From: Acidobacteriota bacterium
GTDB taxonomy: Bacteria > Acidobacteriota > Terriglobia > Terriglobales > Acidobacteriaceae
DNA length: 64,000 nucleotides
Direction of reading: 5' to 3'
NCBI GenBank assembly: GCA_013289795.1
Contig: JABCZH010000006.1
Coordinates: 62,001-126,000, forward strand
Part shown: positions 16,810-24,476 of the stretch, in pieces
Numbering within the stretch: the stretch's first letter is position 1
Layout of the letters: each line of letters starts with the position of its first letter
Position numbers and translations under genes: made by a program
Notes under the pieces: generated by a model
Database searches by the model: none
What the model saw: only the letters and a program-made list of their open reading frames with translations
What the model was told of the DNA's origin: nothing

Positions 16810-16870
16810 GCGGGGTTATCGCCGAAGTCCCCGCAACGAACGAAGGACGGCCATCACCATGGGTGATGGC
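16810..16870. terminator. Two hairpins between convergent genes, probable terminator
   Basis: GCGGGG(16810-16815)/CCCCGC(16829-16834) and GCCATCACC(16850-16858)/GGTGATGGC(16862-16870, followed by TGTTT) are two stem-loops in the 118-base gap between the convergent truncated gene and ketoacyl synthase. The second is the better bidirectional terminator candidate, although its T-tract is short. Confidence 0.45.
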
Positions 16871-16924
16871 TGTTTCGCTCGTCCCCACAGAACGGGCGAG
16901 GAGCAAGTCTCGTGATATGACTTG

Positions 16925-18175
16925 TTACGCCACACTCTTCAAAACCAGCGCCGAATTCTTCGATCCGAACGCAATGCAATTGCAAACCGCGTGTTCAATC
17001 GCCTGCTTCCGTCCAGCTTTGGGGACGTAATCCAGATCACACTCGGGGTCAGGCGTCTCCAAATTGATAGTCGGAGGAAGCTGGCCATTGCGCATGGCAA
17101 CAATCGTCGCCGCCACTCCCGCCGCGCCGCAAGCTCCCTGAGGATGTCCAATCTGTGACTTGAGCGCCGACATAGGAACTCGCGAAGCATGTTCACCCAG
17201 CACCAGCTTCAGCGCCCGCGTTTCGATGCGGTCATTCAACTGGGTGGAGGTGCCGTGCAGGTTCACATAGTGAACGTCGCCGGCTGCGATCCCCGCCTCT
17301 TTCATCGCCAGGCCAATCGCCCGCGCCGGCTCTTCGCCGCATTCTTGCAACCGCACTCGATGAAACGCTTCGCAAGTCGAGCCATATCCGCAAATCTCCG
17401 CCAGCATCTTTGCTCCGCGCGCCCGCGCATGTTCGTATTCCTCAAGCACGAACATCCACGCACCCTCGGCCAGCACAAAGCCGTCCCGATCGACCGAAAA
17501 CGGCCGCGATCCCCGCTCCGGACTCTGGTTCCACGAGTCCGTCAGAATTTTCATGAGCAGAAACCCCTTCATAATTCCCAGGGCGATGGGAGCGTCGGCG
17601 CCGCCGCTCAGTACCATGTCGAGCCGCCCCGACTGGATCTGCCGCATGGAATACCCAAATGCATCGGTTGACGAGGTGCATCCCGTAGTGATGATGTGGC
17701 TCGCACCGCGCAGACCGAACCGCACGTTAAGTTCGCTCGACAATGCACCCATGACTCCCGTCGGCACACAAAATAAACTCATTTGCTTGTATTGCTGATG
17801 GAAGAACAGGCGGTACTGTTCCTCAGTGAACTCCTGCGATCCGCCGCCCGAACCCATGATCACGCCAAAACGCCTGCGTTCTTCGAGGGGCAGGGAAGTG
17901 GTGTCGATTCCCGCGTCGCTCAGCGCCTCGGTGCCCGCGGCAATCGCCAGCGGCAGGACTCGCGAAACGTGCTTGCGGTCCCGCTTTTCCACCCAGGCCA
18001 GCTCATCAAAGTCACGCACTTCGCCAGCAATCTGCACGGAAATCTCCGAAGGATCGAAGCGCGAGATACGCCGCACGCCGCTCTCTCCCGCGAGCACTGC
18101 TCGAGAGAACGCCGGCGTCCCCACGCCGTTGGGGCTTACGACACCCATCCCGGTGATGACCACTCTGCGTTTCAT
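16925..18175 (-). CDS. Beta-ketoacyl-ACP synthase II-like (FabF family)
   Basis: A 416-residue KAS II-type condensing enzyme that joins an acyl chain and malonyl-ACP. The catalytic cysteine is C166 (TTGCTSS), the two histidines are H307 (NLHGTS) and H344 (SQIGHPQGACG), and the lysine before it is K339. In fatty-acid KAS II the last motif is usually SMTGHLLGA, so the SQIGHPQGA form marks a subfamily that may serve a secondary lipid or polyketide-like pathway. No acyl carrier protein, ketoreductase or thioesterase gene lies nearby. The gene starts 140 bases from a palindromic repeat and is divergent from the UbiD gene. It is probably cytoplasmic. Confidence 0.85.
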   Translation of the reverse strand: MKRRVVITGMGVVSPNGVGTPAFSRAVLAGESGVRRISRFDPSEISVQIAGEVRDFDELAWVEKRDRKHVSRVLPLAIAAGTEALSDAGIDTTSLPLEERRRFGVIMGSGGGSQEFTEEQYRLFFHQQYKQMSLFCVPTGVMGALSSELNVRFGLRGASHIITTGCTSSTDAFGYSMRQIQSGRLDMVLSGGADAPIALGIMKGFLLMKILTDSWNQSPERGSRPFSVDRDGFVLAEGAWMFVLEEYEHARARGAKMLAEICGYGSTCEAFHRVRLQECGEEPARAIGLAMKEAGIAAGDVHYVNLHGTSTQLNDRIETRALKLVLGEHASRVPMSALKSQIGHPQGACGAAGVAATIVAMRNGQLPPTINLETPDPECDLDYVPKAGRKQAIEHAVCNCIAFGSKNSALVLKSVA

Positions 18176-18259
18176 GGCTGACTAACATGCAGTTTAGCAG
18201 GCGAACGTGCTGTCTTCGCAGCCGGCGTGTCAAATCTTTGTCACAAGCGAAAACCTGGA

Positions 18260-18332
18260 AACCACAGAGGACACAGAGGCACACAGGGGAAAGCAACGGA
18301 TTCCTGTGATCCTCTGTGACCTCTGCGGTTAA
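18260..18332. repeat. Palindromic intergenic repeat (hairpin family 1)
   Basis: Left arm AACCACAGAGGACACAGAGG, right arm CCTCTGTGACCTCTGCGGTT. It has the same unit structure as the element at 10357 but with CTCTGTG instead of CTTTGTG units. It lies between the divergent ketoacyl synthase and UbiD genes. Confidence 0.75.
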
Positions 18333-18350
18333 CGCCTTTGCCGGGGACTG

Positions 18351-18356
18351 TATAAT
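18351..18356 (+). promoter_or_regulatory. TATAAT box upstream of the UbiD gene
   Basis: A perfect -10 box TATAAT lies 20 bases before the TTG start and 10 bases before GGAGGA. No good -35 hexamer was found 16-18 bases upstream. The predicted transcript start is near 18363, immediately before the ribosome binding site. Confidence 0.45.
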
Positions 18357-18375
18357 TCCCGTCTCCGGAGGATTC

Positions 18376-19917
18376 TTGGCCTACGACGACCTACGCGACT
18401 GGATCCGCGCCCTCGACCGCGCCGGCGAACTAAAGAAGATCGGCACCGCAGTAGATCCTATCCTCGAAGTCACCGAAATCACCGACCGTGTCAGCAAGTC
18501 CGGTGGCCCCGCCCTTCTTTTCCAGAACCTCAAAGGCCATCCCGGCGCGCAAGTGCTCATCAACCAATTCGGCTCGGCCCGCCGGATGAATCTCGCTCTC
18601 GAAGTCGATCAACTCGACGAAGTCGCCGACCGCATTCGCGCCTTCATGGACGTCAAATCCCCGCAAGGCTTCCTCGACAAAGTAAAAATGCTGCCCATGC
18701 TCGCCGAAATGGGCAAATTCTTTCCCAAGACTGTCGCCACCGGCCCCTGCAAAGAAGTCATCAAACGCGAAAACTTCTCGCTGCTCGCTTTTCCGATTCT
18801 AAAATGCTGGCCGCAAGACGCCGGCCGCTTCATCACGTTACCCTGCGTGACCACCCGCGACCCGAAGACCGGCAAGCGCAATGTAGGCTGCTACCGCATG
18901 CAGGTTTACGACGCCCACTCCACTGGCATGCACTGGCAACGCCAAAAAGTCGGGGCTGAACATTACCGCGAGATGTTGCGCGCTGCCGCACGGGCGGGGA
19001 CGCCCGCGCCTACATCTGCCGCCATTGATCTTATGGCTCGTTCTTCCGGTGGTTCCGTCCTCGCCGACCACACTCCCCACGGCAAAATGGAAGTTGCTGT
19101 CGCCATCGGCACCGACCCAGCCATCACCTTTTCCGCCATCGTGCCCGCGCCGCCCGATGTCGAGGAATATCTCATCGCCGGATTCCTGCGCCAAAAGCCG
19201 GTCGAGCTGGTGAAATGCGAGACCGTCGATCTCGAAGTCCCCGCCTCGGCCGAAATCATTCTCGAAGGCCACGTTCATCTCGACGAACTCCGCACCGAGG
19301 GCCCCTTCGGCGACCACACCGGCTTCTACTCGCTCGAAGATCTCTATCCCGTCTTCCACATCAGCTGCATCACCCATCGCAAAGACCCCATCTACTCGAC
19401 TACCATCGTCGGCAAGCCTCCCATGGAAGACGGCTGGATGGGCAAAGCAGTCGAGCGCATTTTCCTTCCGCTCATGCGCCTCACCATTCCCGAACTCGTC
19501 GACATCAACTTGCCCATCGAAGGCGTCTTTCACAACCTGATGATCGTCTCCATCAAGAAGTCCTATCCCGGCCAGGCGCGCAAAGTCATGAACGCCGTCT
19601 GGTCGCTCGGCCAGGCCATGTTTACTAAGTGCATTATTGTTGTCGATGAAGACGTCAACGTGCAGGATATCGGCGAAGTCACGCTCAAGGCCCTCAATCA
19701 CATCGACCCCGAGCGCGACATCCAATTCACTCTTGGCCCAGTCGATTCGCTCGACCACGCCTCGCGCCTGCCCAATTACGGATCGAAAATGGGCATCGAC
19801 GCCACCCGCAAATGGCCGAGCGAAGGCTTCACCCGCCCCTGGCCCGACGAAATCCAAATGGACGAAAAGACCAAAGCGCAGGTGGATACGAAGTGGAAAG
19901 AGCTGGGCCTGAAATAG
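18376..19917 (+). CDS. UbiD family decarboxylase with a non-standard internal insertion
   Basis: About 513 residues of UbiD type, prenyl-FMN-dependent reversible decarboxylases of aromatic or unsaturated acids (UbiX supplies the cofactor). Family landmarks are LKGHPGAQVL, GCYRMQVYD and HWQRQKVGAEHYRE, then EGPFGDHTGFYS with the metal/cofactor region, and the C-terminal KWPSEGFTRPWP. The start is taken as TTG 18376, preceded by GGAGGA; the longer ATG frame would run through the 18260 repeat. Between the HYRE motif and MEVAVAIGTDPA are about 40 residues, whereas I would expect fewer than ten. This insertion coincides with a GC-rich palindrome. No ubiX gene is in the window. Confidence 0.85.
   Translation: MAYDDLRDWIRALDRAGELKKIGTAVDPILEVTEITDRVSKSGGPALLFQNLKGHPGAQVLINQFGSARRMNLALEVDQLDEVADRIRAFMDVKSPQGFLDKVKMLPMLAEMGKFFPKTVATGPCKEVIKRENFSLLAFPILKCWPQDAGRFITLPCVTTRDPKTGKRNVGCYRMQVYDAHSTGMHWQRQKVGAEHYREMLRAAARAGTPAPTSAAIDLMARSSGGSVLADHTPHGKMEVAVAIGTDPAITFSAIVPAPPDVEEYLIAGFLRQKPVELVKCETVDLEVPASAEIILEGHVHLDELRTEGPFGDHTGFYSLEDLYPVFHISCITHRKDPIYSTTIVGKPPMEDGWMGKAVERIFLPLMRLTIPELVDINLPIEGVFHNLMIVSIKKSYPGQARKVMNAVWSLGQAMFTKCIIVVDEDVNVQDIGEVTLKALNHIDPERDIQFTLGPVDSLDHASRLPNYGSKMGIDATRKWPSEGFTRPWPDEIQMDEKTKAQVDTKWKELGLK
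18986..19020. repeat. GC-rich palindrome inside the UbiD coding sequence
   Basis: GGGCGGGGACGCCCGCGCC (within 18992-19010) forms a compact stem and encodes part of the extra loop AARAGTPAPTSAA of the UbiD protein. It keeps the frame. Confidence 0.5.
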
Positions 19918-20361
19918 TCCCTTATAACTTTGTCATTCCGAGCCGTCCGTAGCCCCGCAGGGGCGAGGACGCGCGAGAAATCTGCTTTTAACTCCAGCCC
20001 TCTAATTGCAGACGGGTGCCGGGTGCCCCGTTCCCTTCGACTTCATCTCAGGGCAGGCTTTGCCGTTCTTTGGCAAGGGGCGGGCGCACGACCACGACCG
20101 TGGCCTTCTTACGGATCTCAACGCGTGGGTTTGGCACTGCGTCGCGCGGTGCGGGAATTTACAGTATGGCGCTTTGATGCTCCGCCGTTGCTGCCCGAGG
20201 AATCCTGGGCGATGGCAAGAAGGCGTCCCAGCCGCGAGCCGGAAATACCCAGCCTCAGCGGCATCTGTGCGGTGGTCTTTAGCGGGAAACTGATTCGTAC
20301 CCTCTTTGTCATGGATGGACTCTGCTTGGATTATAGGCTTGCTGTCCAAACGACCCGCCCC
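19918..20361. other. Gene-free region with repeat-like sequence
   Basis: About 440 bases without a convincing gene; the two overlapping open frames (19930-20379 forward, 20002-20364 reverse) show no domain or codon character. Bases 19930-20000 contain a TCATTCCGAGC start and a GAGGACGCGCGAGAAATCTGC tail related in style to the TCATCCTGAGC elements. Around 20020-20100 there is a GGGTGCCGGGTGCCCC tract. Confidence 0.5.
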
Positions 20362-20593
20362 CACAATCTGTCATCGTGAGCGCAGTTGTCGTTCGCAACG
20401 CGAACGACAACGCAGTCGAAGGACCCCTTGCCTGCGTGCAGTGAGATGAGCTCAGCAAGGCATGCTCACGATGCTGTCGGGTTACCGGGGAGAACTCCCT
20501 GAAAACGCTCGTGCTGGGTTGAGAGCTGCAGGGGGTCCTTCGACTCCGTGGCCGCTTCGCTTCGCGAAACGGCCGCTCCGCTCAGGATGACAG
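20362..20593. repeat. TCATCCTGAGC-type element, copy A
   Basis: A 232-base element starting CACAATCTGTCATCGTGAGCG and ending CCGCTCAGGATGACAG, so its ends are imperfect inverted repeats of each other. Internal segments (GTTGTCGTTCGCAACG, ACGATGCTGTC, GTTACCGGGGA, CGCTCGTGCTGGGT, GGGGTCCTTCGACTCCGTGG) are shared with copy B at 21203. It carries no coding capacity for a transposase. Confidence 0.8.
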
Positions 20594-20677
20594 TTTGTTC
20601 TTAGCGGATCGGACTCGCTCAGATGACGCTCGTGTACAATTCTCGCGTTCTCATTTCAAACAGGCGAGGCAACTAGC

Positions 20678-21196
20678 TTGCGTATGCGACCCTCAATCTT
20701 GCTGCGAGCGGTGTTTCTGGTGATCCTCGCGGTGCCAACCGCGTATGCACAACAGCCGGTTCTTGAAGATCAACTGCTGAATGCGTTAACCGGCAAATGG
20801 GTGCTCAGCGGAACCATTCGCAAGACCAGCACGACGCACGATGTGGATATCCAATGGGTGCTGAATCATCAGTTCGTGCAGATTCACGAGGTCTCGCGGG
20901 AGCGGCTGGCGAGCGATCCGACCAAGCCCCAATATGAAGCCATTGTGATGATTGGTTGGGACGCGAACAAGCAGCAATACGTCGTTTACTGGACCGACAT
21001 TTACGGCGGCGGATTCTCCCTGCGAGGCTATGCCGAGAAGCTGCCTGCGTCGATCCCGATGGTGTTCAAAGCGGACGACGGGAACTTCTATACCACCTTC
21101 ACCTATGACGACAAAACCAAGAGCTGGCGCTGGGACATGGACAACGAAAAAGACGGCAAGCGACAGGAGTTTGCCCGGTTGACGATGACGCGGTAA
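20678..21196 (+). CDS. Secreted DUF1579-like protein
   Basis: A 172-residue exported protein (signal peptide to YAQQ near residue 25). The mature part, with LTGKWVLSGTIRKTS, YEAIVMIGWDANKQQYVVYWTD and GNFYTTFTYD, resembles the lipocalin-like beta-barrel of DUF1579. The function is not established. The start is the TTG at 20678 with GAGG eight bases upstream; ATG 20684 is the alternative. A TACAAT box at 20635-20640 may be its -10. The gene sits between the two 230-255 base repeat elements A and B in direct orientation, so it may be part of, or a target of, a mobilisable segment. Confidence 0.7.
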   Translation: MRMRPSILLRAVFLVILAVPTAYAQQPVLEDQLLNALTGKWVLSGTIRKTSTTHDVDIQWVLNHQFVQIHEVSRERLASDPTKPQYEAIVMIGWDANKQQYVVYWTDIYGGGFSLRGYAEKLPASIPMVFKADDGNFYTTFTYDDKTKSWRWDMDNEKDGKRQEFARLTMTR

Positions 21197-21202
21197 GAGT
21201 AA

Positions 21203-21456
21203 CACAATCTGTCATCCTGAGCGGAGTTGTCGTTCGCAACGCAAATGACAACGCAGTCGAAGAGCCTGCCCTGAGCGAAGCCGAAGGGACCCCATGCCTG
21301 TGCGTAGTGAGATGAACTCCGCGAGGCATTTTCACGATGCTGTCAAGTTACCGGGGATAACTCCCTGAAACGCTCGTGCTGGGTCAGCAGTGCAGGGGTC
21401 CTTCGACTCCGTGGCCGCTTCGCTTCGCGAAACGGCCACTCCGCTCAGGATGACAG
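21203..21456. repeat. TCATCCTGAGC-type element, copy B
   Basis: A 254-base direct repeat of copy A (20362), with the same boundaries CACAATCTGTCATCCTGAGCG and CCGCTCAGGATGACAG. It contains an extra segment near 21264-21290 with a second partial end (CCTGAGCGAAG). The two copies flank the DUF1579-like gene and are highly similar. Confidence 0.8.
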
Positions 21457-21485
21457 GCACTTGGGGAGTTCTGGCACTCCGTCAC

Positions 21486-22052
21486 TTACTGCTTCAACTG
21501 TTTCTCAATCGCCGAGGTCACTTCCGGAGAATCGGGCGTAACTTTCGACTCAAAACGCTGCACCACTTTGCCATTGCGGTCCACCAGGAACTTGGTGAAG
21601 TTCCACTTGATGTCACCGTTGATGCCGGCGGGTGTGTCTTTGGTCAGGTACTGATACAGCGGCGTTTGGTCGTCGCCTTTTACCGACACTTTGCTGTACA
21701 TGGGGAAAGTCACGCTGTACTTGCGGGAGCAGAAAGTCTTGATTTCTTCGTTGGTGCCGGGTTCCTGGGCGCCGAAGTTGTTGGCAGGGAAGCCAACGAT
21801 CACAAAGCCCTGGGCTTTGTACTTTTCGTAGATGGCTTCGAGGGCGGTGTATTGCGGAGTGTATCCGCACTGGCTGGCGACGTTGACCATGAGCACGACT
21901 TTGCCTTTGAAGTCGGCCAGCGGCATGGATTTGCCGTCAATGTTGGGGAGCGTGAAGTCGTAGATATTGGAAGCAGCGAAAGTCGTTCCTGCCATGAGAA
22001 GCACCAGTCCTAAGAGAAGATAGTTGCGGGCGTTGCCGGTTCGTGCCGTCAT
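21486..22052 (-). CDS. Exported glutathione peroxidase (thioredoxin-type)
   Basis: 188 residues from the ATG ending at 22052, preceded by GGAGAAAT. The first 27 residues are a signal peptide ending TTFAAS, so the enzyme acts in the periplasm. GPx landmarks are VNVASQCGYTPQY with the peroxidatic cysteine C62, FPANNFGAQEPGT, and WNFTKFLVD with the conserved tryptophan. It is a cysteine, not a selenocysteine, enzyme, and such bacterial forms usually use thioredoxin to reduce lipid or hydrogen peroxides. The upstream frame extension (53 codons) shows no family similarity. It is divergent from the efflux cluster. Confidence 0.85.
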   Translation of the reverse strand: MTARTGNARNYLLLGLVLLMAGTTFAASNIYDFTLPNIDGKSMPLADFKGKVVLMVNVASQCGYTPQYTALEAIYEKYKAQGFVIVGFPANNFGAQEPGTNEEIKTFCSRKYSVTFPMYSKVSVKGDDQTPLYQYLTKDTPAGINGDIKWNFTKFLVDRNGKVVQRFESKVTPDSPEVTSAIEKQLKQ

Positions 22053-22412
22053 TGTTATTTGTATTTCTCCTTGAGATTTGGCCGCTGATAGCCCGACGAG
22101 AGTGAATTCAGAATAATGGATGGATTGGAATGGGGCAAATCTCTGCGCACTCCGGCCGTTCTCTGCGATCTCTGCAATATAGGGTTTTGACTTTGCCGAA
22201 ATCTTGCTCAACCTTAAAACGCATCGTTCGCGGAGAACGGCCGCGGAGTGCGCAGAGAAATCCCAGGGAAGCTGTTCGGAATCGGACAGTTACTCCCATG
22301 AGTGGACAGAAAGCTTTTTTCTGCCAGCTGGTGGAGTCCACATAAGTCTTTTCCTCTGTGATGCTTGCCTGATATTGTGCTGTGGTACAGGGCGTGCCCT
22401 TGTGAGGTACCA
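22053..22412. other. Intergenic region with a large inverted repeat
   Basis: Between the divergent glutathione peroxidase and efflux adaptor. It holds the palindrome at 22137-22263 and about 150 bases immediately upstream of the adaptor gene. No additional gene is seen. A promoter for the export cluster should be here, but I could not identify a convincing one. Confidence 0.6.
22137..22263. repeat. Large palindromic intergenic repeat
   Basis: TCTCTGCGCACTCCGGCCGTTCTC-type left arm (first half 22141-22164) pairs with GAGAACGGCCGCGGAGTGCGCAGAGA-type right arm (about 22235-22260) with a two-base length difference, over a loop of about 70 bases. It has the same CTCTGCG unit character as the hairpin family 1 elements but is longer. 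Confidence 0.7.
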
Positions 22413-23672
22413 ATGGATATCGCTCGGCCTGATGTGTCTCGTAAGAAACGTCGCCGTCAGATCATTTATATAGCGGTCGGAATTGTGTTGCTTGCTTTGG
22501 TGACCATGGGACTGTCGCGGCTCAAGCCGGCAGCGCCCACCGTGGAACGCTCGACCGTCTGGGTTGATACCGTCAAGCGCGGCTCGGTTCTGCGCCAGGT
22601 TCGCGGACTGGGAACTCTGGTTCCGATGGAAGGCTCGATCCAGTTTCTGCCCGCAGTCACCGAAGGCCGGGTGGACAAGATCCTGCAACTTCCCGGCGCC
22701 CAAGTGAAAGCTGACACCATCCTTCTCGAACTCAGCAATCCGCAGCTTACCCAGGAAGCGCTCGATTCCGAATGGAAATTGAAAGCCTCCGAAGCCGATT
22801 ACAAGAACCTGCAAGTCGCGCTTGCCAGTCAAGTGCTGGCGCAGAAGTCGCTGTCGGCGCAAGCCCAGTCGGAATACAGCCAGGCGAAGATGCAGTCGGA
22901 CATCGATAACGAATTGGCCAAACTGGGAGTCATTTCGCAGCTTAGCCAGAAAGTCTCCAGCCAGAAGACCGAGGAACTTTCCACCCGCAATGACATTGAA
23001 AAGCAGCGGCTGACCAACAGCAGCGAAGTCCTGATCGCCCAGTTGCAGGCGAAGCAGGCCGAGGTCGAGGAATTCCGCGCACTGGCGGAACTAAAGAAGA
23101 GCCAACTTGACCGGCTGCGTGTCCGCGCCGGTATCGATGGCGTACTGCAAGAACAGACTCTAAAGATCGGCCAGTATGTAACTCCCGGGACGACTCTGGC
23201 GAAAGTGGTTCAGCCGCAGCGCCTCAAGGCCGAGCTAAAGATCGCCGAAACCCAGGCCAAGGACATCCAACTCGGCCAGCCAGCCTCGGTAGACACGCAT
23301 AACGGGCAGATTCCTGGTCACGTTGTGCGGATTGATCCGTCTGTTGTAAATGGGACCGTGACTGTCGACGTGGCCCTGGACAGCGCGCTCCCGCAGGGAG
23401 CGCGGCCGGACTTGAGTGTGGATGGGACCATCGATCTGGAGAAGATGCAAAACGTGCTTTATGTGGGGCGGCCGGCGTTTGGGCAGGAGCAGAGCACCGT
23501 CGGCATGTTCAGGCTGGAAACCGATGGAAGCAATGCGGTGCGCGCACAGGTAAAGCTCGGTCGCAGTTCGGTGAACACAGTCGAGATTTTGCAAGGGTTG
23601 AAAGAGGGCGACCAGGTGATTCTGTCCGACATGTCACGCTGGGACAACTTCGACCGAATTCGTTTGGAATAG
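22413..23672 (+). CDS. HlyD/MacA-type membrane-fusion adaptor
   Basis: A 419-residue periplasmic adaptor of the HlyD family. It has one N-terminal membrane segment (about residues 16-34), a lipoyl-like beta domain, a long coiled coil of about 125 residues (about 110-235, rich in Q, E and K), then beta-barrel and membrane-proximal domains (VDVALDSALPQGARPDLSVDG). The start ATG 22413 has GAGG nearby. It would bridge inner-membrane MacB-like permeases to the TolC-like outer-membrane factor encoded at 42544. It is the first gene of the efflux cluster, followed by a palindrome and the first ATPase. Confidence 0.85.
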   Translation: MDIARPDVSRKKRRRQIIYIAVGIVLLALVTMGLSRLKPAAPTVERSTVWVDTVKRGSVLRQVRGLGTLVPMEGSIQFLPAVTEGRVDKILQLPGAQVKADTILLELSNPQLTQEALDSEWKLKASEADYKNLQVALASQVLAQKSLSAQAQSEYSQAKMQSDIDNELAKLGVISQLSQKVSSQKTEELSTRNDIEKQRLTNSSEVLIAQLQAKQAEVEEFRALAELKKSQLDRLRVRAGIDGVLQEQTLKIGQYVTPGTTLAKVVQPQRLKAELKIAETQAKDIQLGQPASVDTHNGQIPGHVVRIDPSVVNGTVTVDVALDSALPQGARPDLSVDGTIDLEKMQNVLYVGRPAFGQEQSTVGMFRLETDGSNAVRAQVKLGRSSVNTVEILQGLKEGDQVILSDMSRWDNFDRIRLE

Positions 23673-23678
23673 CGGCCC

Positions 23679-23755
23679 TGTGCTTCTCTGTGATCTCCGT
23701 GGTTATGGGTTGAGAAAAGGCCTAACCACAGAGGTCACAGAGGAGCACAGAGATC
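23679..23755. repeat. Palindromic intergenic repeat (hairpin family 1)
   Basis: Left arm TGCTTCTCTGTGATCTCCGTGG and right arm TAACCACAGAGGTCACAGAG pair over more than 20 bases around GTTGAGAAAAGG. It lies between the adaptor and the first ATPase gene, with the ATPase start 23 bases after it. Confidence 0.8.
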
Positions 23756-23777
23756 GAGAGATTTGAAAGGAACTTCA

Positions 23778-24476
23778 ATGCCTGACGCGGGAACCATGAT
23801 TAGCATGGAGAACATCACCAAGGTCTTCTACACGGATGAAGTCGAGACCCACGCACTCTCAGGAATTCACATGCAGATTCGCAAGGGCGAGTATGTGTCG
23901 ATTGCCGGCCCTTCGGGATCGGGCAAGTCGACGCTGCTGGCGTTGATTGGCCTGCTCGATTCGCCGAGCGACGGGACTTACGTGCTGAACAGCCATTCGG
24001 TCGCGAATCTCGACATCAGTGAGCGCTCGCGCATTCGCAATCGCGAGATTGGGTTCATCTTCCAAAGCTTCAACTTGATCGGCGATCTCAATGTGTATGA
24101 GAACGTGGAATTGCCGCTGACTTACCGCGGCATGCCTGCGGCCGAGCGCAAGGAACGCGTGCACGTTTCGCTAGAGCGCGTGGGCATGAATCACCGCACC
24201 AAGCACTACCCTTCACAGCTCTCCGGAGGTCAGCAGCAGCGTGTAGCCGTCGCGCGCGCATTGGCTGGAACGCCGTCAATCCTACTGGCTGACGAACCCA
24301 CTGGGAACCTGGATTCGCGCAACGCCGAAGCTGTGATGGATTTGCTGCGCGACCTGCACCGCGAAGGCGCGACCATCTGCATGGTGACGCACGATCCCCG
24401 TTTTGCGCGTCATGCCGACCGCCAGATCCACCTATTCGATGGAAGGGTCGTCGAGGAGAGTGTTGAGGTCGGCTAA
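23778..24476 (+). CDS. ABC transporter ATP-binding protein 1 (MacB/LolD-like)
   Basis: 232 residues with all motifs of an active ATPase. Walker A is at 44-52 (GPSGSGKST), the Q-loop in FIFQSFNL, the signature LSGGQQQRVAVARAL from residue 148, Walker B ILLADEPT at 168-175, D-loop NLDS and H-loop histidine H205 (VTHD). The size and sequence are of the MacB/LolD/FtsE class, which power FtsX-type permeases. The start is the ATG at 23778 with AAAGGA; a TTG five codons upstream is less likely. Its stop overlaps the start of the first permease (TAATG), so translation is coupled. It would energise one or more of the permeases downstream. Confidence 0.9.
   Translation: MPDAGTMISMENITKVFYTDEVETHALSGIHMQIRKGEYVSIAGPSGSGKSTLLALIGLLDSPSDGTYVLNSHSVANLDISERSRIRNREIGFIFQSFNLIGDLNVYENVELPLTYRGMPAAERKERVHVSLERVGMNHRTKHYPSQLSGGQQQRVAVARALAGTPSILLADEPTGNLDSRNAEAVMDLLRDLHREGATICMVTHDPRFARHADRQIHLFDGRVVEESVEVG

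Noticed and set aside
18838-19857. A 339-codon reverse frame opposite UbiD, and a 385-codon reverse frame opposite permease 6 (38671-39828)
   Set aside because: Both are shadows of convincing genes on the other strand, with no protein features beyond composition.
19930-20379. Two overlapping open frames (149 and 120 codons) in the repeat region before the DUF1579-like gene
   Set aside because: They lie in repeat-derived sequence and have no signal, domain or codon character that would support a gene.
22383-22397. TGGTAC-N5-GTGC, a possible sigma-54 -24/-12 element in front of the adaptor gene
   Set aside because: The GG/GC spacing of 12 bases is right, but several consensus bases are missing and transcription would begin near 22409, leaving out the ribosome binding site before ATG 22413. 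It is worth mentioning because an NtrC-type gene is in the cluster, but it is not accepted.
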